Shown here: piece by piece, positions 1 to 8,750 of the stretch | Layout: each line of letters opens with the position of its first letter | Position numbering within the stretch: position 1 is the first letter of the stretch | Assembly (NCBI RefSeq): GCF_000020665.1 | Contig: NC_011071.1 | Location: 4,020,501 to 4,084,500, forward strand | Length of the DNA stretch: 64,000 nucleotides | DNA from: Stenotrophomonas maltophilia R551-3 | Lineage (GTDB): Bacteria; Pseudomonadota; Gammaproteobacteria; Xanthomonadales; Xanthomonadaceae | Reading direction: 5' to 3' | Position numbers and translations under genes: made by a program | The notes under the pieces: generated by a model | Database searches by the model: none | The model's input: the letters and a program-made list of their open reading frames with translations, nothing else | What the model was told of the DNA's origin: nothing

Positions 1-433
1 CATTGACTGCATGCTTTCCATCCTTCCAGCTTAAGTAGTGACGACCGACCGGCCGATCTGCCGTCAGAAGCTCGACTGTTTCCTGCAGTAGCCGTATCCC
101 GGTCAAGCAAACAGCACAACGCTCAACTACTGTCGTTGGCAGCGATGAAAGGTCGTCCGCATGCCGCTCAAGGGAGCCGATGCTCAATTGCTCCGCCCGC
201 TGTGTAAGGTAAAGATCAGCGCGTGAACTTCGCTCGGGATCATCGATCGACAACGAAGCCGCGTACATCCCCATCTCCCTCGACTGCCTGGCAAGGCGAA
301 CCATATCCTGAGCCAGGAATTCCATCACCACTGTGCTGGAAGCCGCGAGTCGTTGCCGCTTATCCCTGCGGTCAGCAACGAACACTAGAACCGCGACGGC
401 TACTGAAACAGCAGTCCAATCAACACTGAACAT
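1..433 (-). CDS. hypothetical membrane-anchored protein, 3' end outside the window
   Basis: This frame is open from an ATG at 433 to the left edge, so at least 144 codons are visible and the C-terminus is missing. The N-terminus (MFSVDWTAVSVAVAVLVFVA, residues 1-20) is a single hydrophobic segment followed by a basic stretch (DRRDKRQR), which predicts an N-out or signal-anchor topology with a cytoplasmic remainder. The rest is charged, probably helical, and contains a CAVC pair near residue 120. The purine-rich GGAG abuts the ATG, so the exact start is uncertain. An in-frame stop lies upstream at about 470. I recognise no family. It lies in the short accessory stretch on the 3' side of the tRNA-Ile2 gene and may belong to a mobile segment that continues leftward. 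Confidence 0.6.
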   Translation of the reverse strand, partial: MFSVDWTAVSVAVAVLVFVADRRDKRQRLAASSTVVMEFLAQDMVRLARQSREMGMYAASLSIDDPERSSRADLYLTQRAEQLSIGSLERHADDLSSLPTTVVERCAVCLTGIRLLQETVELLTADRPVGRHYLSWKDGKHAVN

Positions 434-638
434 CTCCAACCCCGGCGTAGTCTCTAAGCGCAGCGAGCATTACCCTAGCAGGCCTCAGATTCTGCCCATG
501 AGGAAGCACTGCTCCACGCGATGTTGATTTACCCAATTGAAGCCAACAGACGCTATTCGCTCTAGGTGCACCGGAAAGAGTCACCAAAAACAGGACGTTC
601 CAACGCATAAGCCTGCAAAGGCCTGCTCCTGAGATGCC

Positions 639-1076
639 TCAGATCTGGCGACCGATCACTTTCAGCGCATCCTCGATAATTTTTGCTTCTGCCAGACGGC
701 CCATCGCACGTAGCTTGGCAGCAAAGTGAGGCCAGGGTGGGAAGTTCCCCACGTAGGGTGAGGAGTCCGCCCCCCGATACATGCCACCACCGGGTCCGGT
801 GTAAAGCCCACCGCCGGGCCCCTTGTATAGGCCACCACCAGGCCCGGTATACAGGCCGCCACCCGGGCCTGAGTAAGCGCCGCCCCCTGGGCCGGTGTAC
901 ATGCCACCACCAGGGCCGGTGTACGCACCACCTCCCGGACCAGTGTAAAGGCCTCCTCCTGGGCCGGTGTAGGCGCCTCCGCCCGGGCCGGTGTACATCC
1001 CACCGCCTGGCCCGGTATACGCCCCGCCCCCAGGTCCGGTGTACATGTTTCTGGGCCACTTACCTTCATTTGCCAT
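639..1076 (-). CDS. glycine-rich octapeptide-repeat protein (xYTGPGGG)
   Basis: The protein has 145 residues. After a ten-residue head (MANEGKWPRN) come eleven tandem octapeptides of pattern x-Y-T-G-P-G-G-G (x is M, A or L; residues 11-98). One degenerate unit follows, then a ~35-residue C-terminal domain with a WPHFAAKL motif and an amphipathic helix (RLAEAKIIEDALKVIG). A purine-rich GGCGGGGTG precedes the ATG. The head-repeat-tail organisation resembles small bacterial proteins called '4-fold beta flower' proteins, in which TGPGGG repeats form a flat sheet. That assignment is from memory and the function is unknown. Long open frames in the other phases of this stretch are shadows caused by the repeat. 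Accessory context next to a tRNA suggests horizontal acquisition. Confidence 0.75.
   Translation of the reverse strand: MANEGKWPRNMYTGPGGGAYTGPGGGMYTGPGGGAYTGPGGGLYTGPGGGAYTGPGGGMYTGPGGGAYSGPGGGLYTGPGGGLYKGPGGGLYTGPGGGMYRGADSSPYVGNFPPWPHFAAKLRAMGRLAEAKIIEDALKVIGRQI
783..1046 (-). repeat. tandem 24-bp coding repeat, 11 units
   Basis: Eleven consecutive 24-bp units, each encoding one xYTGPGGG octapeptide. The codons for GPGGG vary synonymously (GGG/GGC/GGT/GGA), so the repeat is conserved at protein level more than at DNA level. The first residue alternates among Met, Ala and Leu. Copy number is likely to vary between strains. Confidence 0.85.
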
Positions 1077-1252
1077 CAGTCACCCCGCCTACAAAGCAAG
1101 TTGCGGAAACCATCTCGGAGCGCGTAGGCCCATATTCAAGATGTTGCACCGTCTTTTCGGCAACATTCAAGTTCAGGGCTCGGGCCGGGAGGAGTAGCGC
1201 CGGCGCACCGCATCGCGCGGCGCACGGTGCATGGCTATCAGATGCTCTGCGC

Positions 1253-1258
1253 TATAAT
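1253..1258 (+). promoter_or_regulatory. putative -10 box upstream of the VbhA-like gene
   Basis: A perfect TATAAT lies 24 bp before the ATG of the VbhA-like antitoxin. No good -35 hexamer is visible 16-18 bp upstream, so the call rests on the -10 box and its position. Confidence 0.4.
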
Positions 1259-1281
1259 TTACACATCGGGATGGATTGCCA

Positions 1282-1479
1282 ATGACCAGCAAGTCGCAGC
1301 GCCAGAAGGCACTCACTGAGGCGACAGCATCGCTCCGCTTGGAAGGCTTGCCAATTTCACGGCGCGATGATGATCTTTACACCGCGGCCATCGATGGATT
1401 GCGCCTTGGAACGCTGCGCGATGTCGTACTGGCACGTATCGGCGCCGAATTGGCATCAGCAACGAAGTCCACACGCTGA
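1282..1479 (+). CDS. VbhA-type antitoxin domain protein, apparently orphan
   Basis: A 65-residue protein starting at ATG 1282; an in-frame TTG at 1276 is less likely. The core (QRQKALTEATASLRLEGL, then IDGLRLGTLRDVVLARI) fits the VbhA antitoxin family. VbhA-like proteins hold class I Fic AMP-transferases inactive through a helix carrying an (S/T)xxxE(G/N) motif, and here that motif is intact as S-L-R-L-E-G. Partner Fic proteins carry an HPFxxGNGR motif, and no such gene is seen in the window. The protein may therefore be a solitary remnant, an anti-toxin against an incoming element, or partner to a Fic gene elsewhere. It lies in the accessory tip beside tRNA-Ile2. Family assignment is from motif only. 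Confidence 0.65.
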   Translation: MTSKSQRQKALTEATASLRLEGLPISRRDDDLYTAAIDGLRLGTLRDVVLARIGAELASATKSTR

Positions 1480-1670
1480 TAGTACAGGCGTGCCGGTTCC
1501 ACGGCCCATGCTGGACTCGCAGGGGACGGAGCAATCACTGCAGCCTCGAGCATCTCAAGCCAGGCTCGACTGGGGCTTGCTTGTGTAACGTCTCCCATCC
1601 GCTCCGCCAGGGGGCGTGCCGAAGTCCGCGCTAGCCTAGCGAGTCGGGCGCCTTTTGGTTGTTTAACCAT

Positions 1671-1699
1671 CATAAGTTGTCCAAAACGGTCAACTTATG
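1671..1699. repeat. inverted repeat with 9-bp arms and 11-bp centre, downstream of the tRNA
   Basis: CATAAGTTG (1671-1679) and CAACTTATG (1691-1699) form a perfect inverted repeat around an 11-bp spacer, 39 bp beyond the tRNA 3' end. It is AT-rich against a GC-rich background and has no U-tract. The 9-11-9 layout is compatible with a tyrosine-recombinase core site or a repressor operator. The 258 bp between the VbhA-like gene and the tRNA holds nothing else I can name. Confidence 0.4.
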
Positions 1700-1737
1700 C
1701 CTGCAGGAACACCAGCAGCCGATCATGCACGCTGAAT

Positions 1738-1813
<76 letters not shown>

Positions 1814-1937
1814 GGCGCAGCGTCACAGTGTAGTGGAGCCTGCGCTCAACCGGCTACCCGCCGGCGCCAAGACACACTGAAAAACCCTCAGCCATCGCTG
1901 CGCAACGCCACGCGCCTAGGCTTGCGCAACAGCTGGC

Positions 1938-3344
1938 TCACCCAAACCGCTCGCCCATCTCCCGCACCCGCTCGGCGTTCGCCCCCGCCAATGACCGCAT
2001 TGCTGGCGACTGGATCCGCCCGTCAACAGCCACACACTGCCAGAATGCTTCAGCCACCGGTGCCGCCCAGCGCAGATGCTGCAGATCACCACTGCCCAGC
2101 GGCGCGACCGGCGACAGCGGCTCGTCCGCGCGCAACACGCCCAGCTTTGACGGCGCCAGCGACATCGGCAGCATGTCGTAGACCGGCGCCAATGGCAGCG
2201 GGCCGCGATCAATGAAGTGGAAGGCGATGTTGCCGTGGTGCATGTCGCTGTTGCCGATCAGCCGCCCGAACGCGTGGCGTCGGCCCATCGCCTGCACGGT
2301 GTCGGCCGTCAGCCAGCCTTGATCACGCAGTTCGGCGCCTGCAACCGGCCACGCTGGGGTGACCTCGCCGGTGAACGCTGACGATAGCGACAGCAGCGAG
2401 ACCAGGCCTCGCCGCCCCAGCAGATCGGGCGTGCGGTCGAAGCGCTCGATTTCCAGGAAGGTGTGCGTGGGCGACTGCAGCAGTTCGCTGGACGCCGCGG
2501 CTTGTCCGGACTCGCGCAGGGCCTCAAGCGCCAGATGTTCGCAGACCAGCAGATCGCTCCAACGCTGGGCGGCGGCGCCTTCATCGGGTTGCGCGAACTT
2601 GACCAGGACCGAGCGGCGCCTGCCGTAGGCCTCTACGGTGGCGGTGAACTTGGGTTGCTCGCCACCCGGCGAGGAGCCCACGTCCTCTCCGTCCAGCGCA
2701 GCACGCGCACGCTCGCGATAATGTGCAAGACGATCGTCGGCCGCAACCCGATCGATCGGCACCTGCAACGTCTCCATCGCCGCCTCCACGGCGGCGGCAC
2801 CGAGCAGCAGATCGCCCGCTTCAGTCCCGCCAGCGGTTACCAGGACCATCAACACATCGTCCGGTTGCCAGCTCTTGAGGTCCTTCGGCAGGCCGAGCGC
2901 CTGCGCACGGCCATGGGCGAAGCTGCGACCAAGAAAGCCCTGCGGTCGCAGGTCATCCAGGTACCACGGCAAGTCAGGAAAGAAGGCGGCAACGTCACCT
3001 TCGGGCGCGCGTCGCAGGTTCGGGCAGTCAGGCCCGGCATCGACGTGGAAGCCGCCTCCTACCAGCGCAATTACCCGCCCCAGCTCCTCCAGCGTCGCAT
3101 CTTCGCGCAGCCGGTACAGCGGCCATTCGCTGCCGACCCGGGTGGGCCGCCGCAGCGCATAGGCGGTTGCCCGGGTGCTGCCCATGCGCACCACCTGCGG
3201 GCCACTGGCGGCCACCAGCCGGCTGAGCGCCATCCGGTCCACCCCCAGACGCTCGGCCAGCGCCGCGGCAGGTAGCGGCTGGCCGGGGGCCAGCTGAGCG
3301 ATCAGATCCAGTACCTGTGGGCGTTGAGCGCGTGGCATGTGCAT
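1938..3344 (-). CDS. yjjJ: HipA-family kinase with N-terminal helix-turn-helix (YjjJ/HipH type)
   Basis: A protein of 468 residues, close to E. coli YjjJ in length and layout. Residues ~8-65 form a winged-helix region (LAERLGVDRMALSRLV). The HipA-type kinase fold follows, with GSSPGGEQPKF (223-233), VLVKF carrying the ATP-binding lysine (246-250), FLEIERFDR, the catalytic-loop equivalent GNSDMHHGN (364-372) and VYDMLP (388-393). HipA proteins are Ser/Thr kinases that can phosphorylate glutamyl-tRNA synthetase and trigger growth arrest. In YjjJ-type proteins the DNA-binding function is fused at the N-terminus, so no separate HipB is needed, and none is present here. A TTACGTAA palindrome overlaps the start codon and two more lie upstream, which suggests autoregulation. 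An alternative start is Met3 (3338). No clear ribosome-binding site is visible. Confidence 0.85.
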   Translation of the reverse strand: MHMPRAQRPQVLDLIAQLAPGQPLPAAALAERLGVDRMALSRLVAASGPQVVRMGSTRATAYALRRPTRVGSEWPLYRLREDATLEELGRVIALVGGGFHVDAGPDCPNLRRAPEGDVAAFFPDLPWYLDDLRPQGFLGRSFAHGRAQALGLPKDLKSWQPDDVLMVLVTAGGTEAGDLLLGAAAVEAAMETLQVPIDRVAADDRLAHYRERARAALDGEDVGSSPGGEQPKFTATVEAYGRRRSVLVKFAQPDEGAAAQRWSDLLVCEHLALEALRESGQAAASSELLQSPTHTFLEIERFDRTPDLLGRRGLVSLLSLSSAFTGEVTPAWPVAGAELRDQGWLTADTVQAMGRRHAFGRLIGNSDMHHGNIAFHFIDRGPLPLAPVYDMLPMSLAPSKLGVLRADEPLSPVAPLGSGDLQHLRWAAPVAEAFWQCVAVDGRIQSPAMRSLAGANAERVREMGERFG

Positions 3345-3373
3345 TACGTAATACGAAATTTGTTACGTAATTA
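3344..3373. promoter_or_regulatory. paired TTACGTAA palindromes at the HipA-like start
   Basis: TTACGTAA occurs at 3344-3351, overlapping the start codon, and again at 3363-3370. Their centres are 19 bp apart, about two helical turns. The second copy sits in the 16-mer ATTTGTTACGTAATTA (3358-3373), which recurs exactly at 3477-3492. This is the expected architecture of an autoregulatory operator for the HTH-kinase fusion. Confidence 0.6.
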
Positions 3374-3476
3374 GCATCAAAAAAGCGGGACTGCAAGCGC
3401 GGTCGTGCACCTATGAGCTTGAAAATAATGGACATATTCACGAAGAGCCAGCTTCGACGCGGGCCTTTGTTACATT

Positions 3477-3492
3477 ATTTGTTACGTAATTA
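3477..3492. promoter_or_regulatory. distal copy of the TTACGTAA operator
   Basis: An exact copy of the 16-mer ATTTGTTACGTAATTA found at 3358-3373, starting 119 bp from it. A half-site GTTACATTA lies just before it (3469-3477). Two identical sites at this distance could support DNA looping. The 250 bp between the HipA-like gene and rpoD holds only these sites and the rpoD terminator. Confidence 0.5.
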
Positions 3493-3540
3493 TAAGTCTC
3501 AGCCAAGCAAAGGCTCGGCTTTACAGGGATGTGGTGGGCA

Positions 3541-3567
3541 AAGAAAAACCCCGCCGAAGCGGGGTTT
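3541..3567 (-). terminator. Rho-independent terminator of rpoD
   Basis: AAACCCCGC-CGAA-GCGGGGTTT (3546-3567) forms a 9-bp GC-rich stem with a tetraloop. On the minus strand it is followed by a T-rich tract (TTTTTCTT). It lies 29 bp past the rpoD stop codon. Confidence 0.9.
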
Positions 3568-3595
3568 CTCTCAAGGCTTCAACAGTCGCTGGAAA

Positions 3596-5452
<1,857 letters not shown>

Positions 5453-5495
5453 GTAGTGCTCGCGCCACCGGCTAGGGAGAAATAGGGAACGTAGC

Positions 5496-5501
5496 ATTAT
5501 A
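5496..5501 (-). promoter_or_regulatory. extended -10 promoter of rpoD
   Basis: On the minus strand the sequence reads TGGTATAATGC, a perfect TATAAT preceded by TGn, 44 bp before the rpoD start. No -35 consensus is seen at the correct distance, as expected for an extended -10 promoter. Confidence 0.6.
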
Positions 5502-5542
5502 CCAGCCCGGGGCCCCGCCTGCCGGGCGGTGGTCCCGCAGGC

Positions 5543-5983
5543 TCAGGGCCTGAGAAGGAAGGTCACGGGACCGTCATTGACCAGGCTGACGACCATATGG
5601 GCACCAAATCGGCCCGTTTCCACCCCCGGCGCGTGATTTTCACGACAGATCTCGACAAATCGATTGAACCCCTGTTCAGCCTCTGCCGGCGGAGCGGCGC
5701 TGGTGAAACTCGGGCGCATGCCCGAACGGGTATCTGCGGCCAGGGTGAACTGACTGACCAGCAGCAGCCCGCCACCGGTGTCGCGCAATGATCTGTTCAT
5801 CTTTCCGGCCTCGTCGGCGAACACCCGGTAGCCCAGCAGGCGCTCGGCCATCCGCTGCAGCTGGGCCTCGGTATCGCCCGGCTCCATCCCCACCAGCGCC
5901 AGCAGGCCGGGGCCGATCTGCCCCACCACTTCATCATCCACATGGACGGCGGCCTGGCTGGCACGTTGGATCAGGACGAGCAT
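5543..5983 (-). CDS. dtd: D-aminoacyl-tRNA deacylase
   Basis: A homodimeric cytoplasmic enzyme of 146 residues that hydrolyses D-aminoacyl-tRNAs, and glycyl-tRNA(Ala), as a proofreading step. The start [17 protein letters not shown] matches the family; the frame is open for 26 more codons upstream. The catalytic-pocket motif [17 protein letters not shown] lies in the middle. The C-terminal [11 protein letters not shown] contains the Gly-cisPro dipeptide that excludes L-amino acids. It is divergent from the acyltransferase gene, with 61 bp between the starts. Confidence 0.95.
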   Translation of the reverse strand: MLVLIQRASQAAVHVDDEVVGQIGPGLLALVGMEPGDTEAQLQRMAERLLGYRVFADEAGKMNRSLRDTGGGLLLVSQFTLAADTRSGMRPSFTSAAPPAEAEQGFNRFVEICRENHAPGVETGRFGAHMVVSLVNDGPVTFLLRP

Positions 5984-6044
5984 CTTGGGGCTTCCAATGA
6001 ACGGGCGGGCCACGATAGCAGCGCCCTTGGCTAAACTGGCACCG

Positions 6045-6965
6045 ATGAATCCGCAACGCAAAGCCCGGCTGGTCTACCGCGCCACCACCCTGTTCGCCCG
6101 CCTGCCCTGGCCACTGCTGCGGGGATTCGCGCGCGCCCTGGCGTGGGCGTGGATCAATCTCAACGCCCGCGAGAGCCGCGTCACCCGGCGCAACCTGGAA
6201 CTGGCCTATCCGGAACTGGACCGCACCGCGCGCGACCAGCTGCACCGCGAGCTGCTGCGCTCCACCGCCCTGCAGGCCATCGAGACCCTGCGCCTGTGGA
6301 GCCAGGAACCCGCCGACAACCTGCGCCTGCACCTGAAACAGCGCCATGGCGAGGCCCTGTACGACGCAGCGCTGGCCAGTGGCAAGGGCGTGATCGTGGC
6401 CGCGCCGCACTTCGGCAACTGGGAGCTGCTGAACCAGTGGCTGGCCTCGCGCGGGCAGATCGCCATCGTCTACAAGCCGCCGGAGGACGAGGCCAGCGAC
6501 GCCTTCCTGCAGATCGTGCGCGGCGGCCAGAACGTGCAGCAGGTGCGCGCCGAAGGCCCGGCCGTGCGCCAGCTGTTCAAGGTACTCAAGGACGGCGGTG
6601 CCACCGGCATCCTGCCCGACCAGCAGCCCAAGGCCGGCGATGGCGTGTTCGTGCCGTTCTTCGGTGTGCAGGCACTGACCATGACCCTGGTCAACCGCCT
6701 GGCCGAGCGCACCGGGGCCACCGTGCTGTACGGCTGGTGCGAGCGGATCGGCCCGGACATGGAATTCGCCCTGCACATCGAGCCGACCGACCCGGCCGTG
6801 GCCGACCCGGACCCGCAGGTGGCCGCCACCGCGCTCAACGCCGGCATCGAGCGGATCGCCCGCCGCGACCCGTCGCAGTACCAGTGGACCTACAAGCGCT
6901 ATACCCTGCGACCACCGGGCAGCGACGAGGAAGACCCGTATGCGACCGAAGAGCATCCGCACTGA
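6045..6965 (+). CDS. LpxL/HtrB-family lipid A acyltransferase
   Basis: A 306-residue protein of the lysophospholipid acyltransferase family that adds secondary acyl chains to lipid A at the inner membrane. The catalytic HX4E motif is H122-FGNW-E127 within [12 protein letters not shown]. Further family blocks are [18 protein letters not shown] and the C-terminal QYQWTYKRY. The hydrophobic N-terminus ([21 protein letters not shown]) fits membrane association. I chose the start at [12 protein letters not shown] because the upstream 20 codons overlap the dtd promoter region and lack family similarity. The sequence does not show whether it acts as LpxL, LpxM or a paralogue. The nearby LPS genes (10.3-16.5 kb) fit an envelope role. 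Confidence 0.88.
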   Translation: MNPQRKARLVYRATTLFARLPWPLLRGFARALAWAWINLNARESRVTRRNLELAYPELDRTARDQLHRELLRSTALQAIETLRLWSQEPADNLRLHLKQRHGEALYDAALASGKGVIVAAPHFGNWELLNQWLASRGQIAIVYKPPEDEASDAFLQIVRGGQNVQQVRAEGPAVRQLFKVLKDGGATGILPDQQPKAGDGVFVPFFGVQALTMTLVNRLAERTGATVLYGWCERIGPDMEFALHIEPTDPAVADPDPQVAATALNAGIERIARRDPSQYQWTYKRYTLRPPGSDEEDPYATEEHPH

Positions 6966-7040
6966 AAGCCGCTCCCGCCGGCCTGCGACAGACCGCCGCA
7001 GCACGTTGAATACGACGCTGGCGCCCCCATAGAGACACCG

Positions 7041-8174
7041 ATGTCTGCCTCCCCCGGTCCTGCCATGTCTGCTTCTTCCCTGTTCGGCGATCCGGCCGCG
7101 ATCCGCTGCGAGCGCGCGGTGGCCGAACTGCGTGCCGGTCGCCCGGTCCTGCTCCACGATGGCCAGGGCCAGCGCCTGGCGGTAATCGCCTTGGACAGCG
7201 CCACGGCCAGCAGCTTCGCCGCCTTCGCCAGTGCCGCCCGCGAGCGGCATTACCTGTTCCTGACCGCCACCCGCGCCCGCGTGCTTGGCGTGGAGGCCCC
7301 GCAAGGTGCGCGCCTGCCGCTGGCCGGTGTTGCCTTCGACGCCCTGCCCTCGTTGGGCTACCTGCGCGAGCCGGGCCCGATGCCGGACGGCTGGAGCGCC
7401 GGTGACGCCTTCGATGCCGGCGCTGTTGAACTGGCCCGGCTTGGCCTGCTGCTGCCGGCGATGGTGGCGGTGCGCCTGGACGCCGATGACCGCACCTTCG
7501 ATGGCGCGGCCGAAGTCGCGCTGTGCGACCTGGCTGAAGGCGCGGCGCATGCCGCCCACGATTACGAACTGGTGGCACGTTCACCGGTGCCGCTGCGCGA
7601 CGTCGGCATGACCACCTTCGCGGTGTTCCGCGGCGGCGTGGCCCAGCGCGACCAGGTGGCGATCATCGTCGGCGAACCGGACCTGTCAGCCGTGGTCCCG
7701 GTGCGGGTGCATTCCTCTTGCCTGACCGGCGACCTGTTCGGTTCACTCAAGTGCGACTGCGGCGACCAGCTGCGGCGTGGCCTGCGCAAGCTGAAGGAAC
7801 TGGGCGGCGGCGTGCTGCTGTACCTGGACCAGGAAGGCCGTGGCACCGGCATCGCCGCGAAGATGCGTGCTTACGGCTACCAGCACGACGGCCTGGACAC
7901 CATCGACGCCGATGCACAGCTGGGCTTTGGTGCCGACGAACGCCGCTACGGCAGCGCGGTGGCAATGCTGCGGGGCCTGGGCATCGCGCGCGTGGCCCTG
8001 CTCAGCAACAACCCGACCAAGGCGCAGCGCCTGCGCAACGCCGGCATCGAGGTGCTGGACTGTATCCCGGTCACCGGCGAGATCACCGCCGAGAACGAAC
8101 ACTACCTGCGTACCAAGGCCGATCGTGCCGGCCACATGCTGGATGTCGACGCGCTGATCCAGGCTGCCCAGTAA
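7041..8174 (+). CDS. ribA: GTP cyclohydrolase II with a degenerate RibB-like N-terminus
   Basis: A 377-residue protein. The C-terminal ~175 residues form a complete GTP cyclohydrolase II, which opens GTP to the pyrimidine precursor of riboflavin. The zinc cysteines are C227, C238 and C240 in CLTGDLFGSLKCDCGDQL, and the substrate loop is YLDQEGRGTGIAAKM. The first ~200 residues are as long as a DHBP synthase (RibB) domain, and the overall shape is that of a RibBA fusion. The acidic RibB metal/substrate motifs are not visible, so this half looks degenerate. Start candidates are Met1 (7041) and Met9. The flanking genes are unrelated to riboflavin, so this may be a second RibA beside a rib operon elsewhere. 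Confidence 0.88.
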   Translation: MSASPGPAMSASSLFGDPAAIRCERAVAELRAGRPVLLHDGQGQRLAVIALDSATASSFAAFASAARERHYLFLTATRARVLGVEAPQGARLPLAGVAFDALPSLGYLREPGPMPDGWSAGDAFDAGAVELARLGLLLPAMVAVRLDADDRTFDGAAEVALCDLAEGAAHAAHDYELVARSPVPLRDVGMTTFAVFRGGVAQRDQVAIIVGEPDLSAVVPVRVHSSCLTGDLFGSLKCDCGDQLRRGLRKLKELGGGVLLYLDQEGRGTGIAAKMRAYGYQHDGLDTIDADAQLGFGADERRYGSAVAMLRGLGIARVALLSNNPTKAQRLRNAGIEVLDCIPVTGEITAENEHYLRTKADRAGHMLDVDALIQAAQ

Positions 8175-8249
8175 TACGGCCGACCTGCTACCGTCTGCGC
8201 GATGCGGCCGTCGCCGCCATCGCCTGCCCTGCTGCCTGACGGAGCCCGC

Positions 8250-8750
8250 GTGACCGAAGCCTCGATACCTGCACTGCTCACCTCTGACTGGCAGGCGCTG
8301 CCAGCACGCGCCGCGCGCCTGGCAGCACTGGAAGGCGCGTTCGGCGGCCTGTTCGTGCCAGGCCTTCCGCTCGCAGCGGCCTGGTGGTTCTTCGATCTGC
8401 CCGCCGGCCTGTGGGGCGCTGCGGTCGGGCTGCTGGTGGGCATCGTGTTCGGCGCCTGGCTCGGCCGCCGGCGCCTGACCCGCACCCGCTGGCGCCTGGA
8501 TGCGCAGGGACTGGGCCTGCGCCGCGATCTGATGTGGCAGCTGGAAACGCGCATTCCCATTTCGCGCGTACAGCACCTGGACCTGCGCCGTGGTCCGCTG
8601 GAGCGCCGTGCCGGGTTGGCCACGCTGATCGTGCACACCGCCGGCACCCGCATGAGCGCGGTCACGGTGAGCGGCCTGGACGAGGCCGATGCCGAGCGCC
8701 TGCGCGACACCCTCTCGCACCAGCTCGACCAGGACGCCGACGCCCTGTGA
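8250..8750 (+). CDS. PH-domain (bPH2/YdbS-like) membrane protein
   Basis: A GTG start at 8250 is chosen because GGAG sits 5 nt upstream; the frame extends 16 codons more. The 166 residues contain two adjacent hydrophobic segments (residues ~35-75), then a bacterial PH_2 domain of ~80 residues (WRLDAQGLGLRRDLMWQLETRI, then ISRVQHLDLRRGPLERRAGLATL). Its stop overlaps the start of the next gene (GTGA), so the two are translationally coupled. YdbS/YdbT-type pairs are inner-membrane proteins, and B. subtilis homologues are linked to bacteriocin tolerance. The function here is unproven. Confidence 0.8.
   Translation: MTEASIPALLTSDWQALPARAARLAALEGAFGGLFVPGLPLAAAWWFFDLPAGLWGAAVGLLVGIVFGAWLGRRRLTRTRWRLDAQGLGLRRDLMWQLETRIPISRVQHLDLRRGPLERRAGLATLIVHTAGTRMSAVTVSGLDEADAERLRDTLSHQLDQDADAL

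Noticed and set aside
662..1069. Alternative long frames across the octapeptide repeat
   Set aside because: The 24-bp period keeps all phases open. Only the minus frame from 1076 has a sensible head, tail and ribosome-binding site.
1367..1673. Small ORFs on both strands between the VbhA-like gene and the tRNA
   Set aside because: They overlap each other and the antitoxin gene, and have no ribosome-binding site or recognisable domain.
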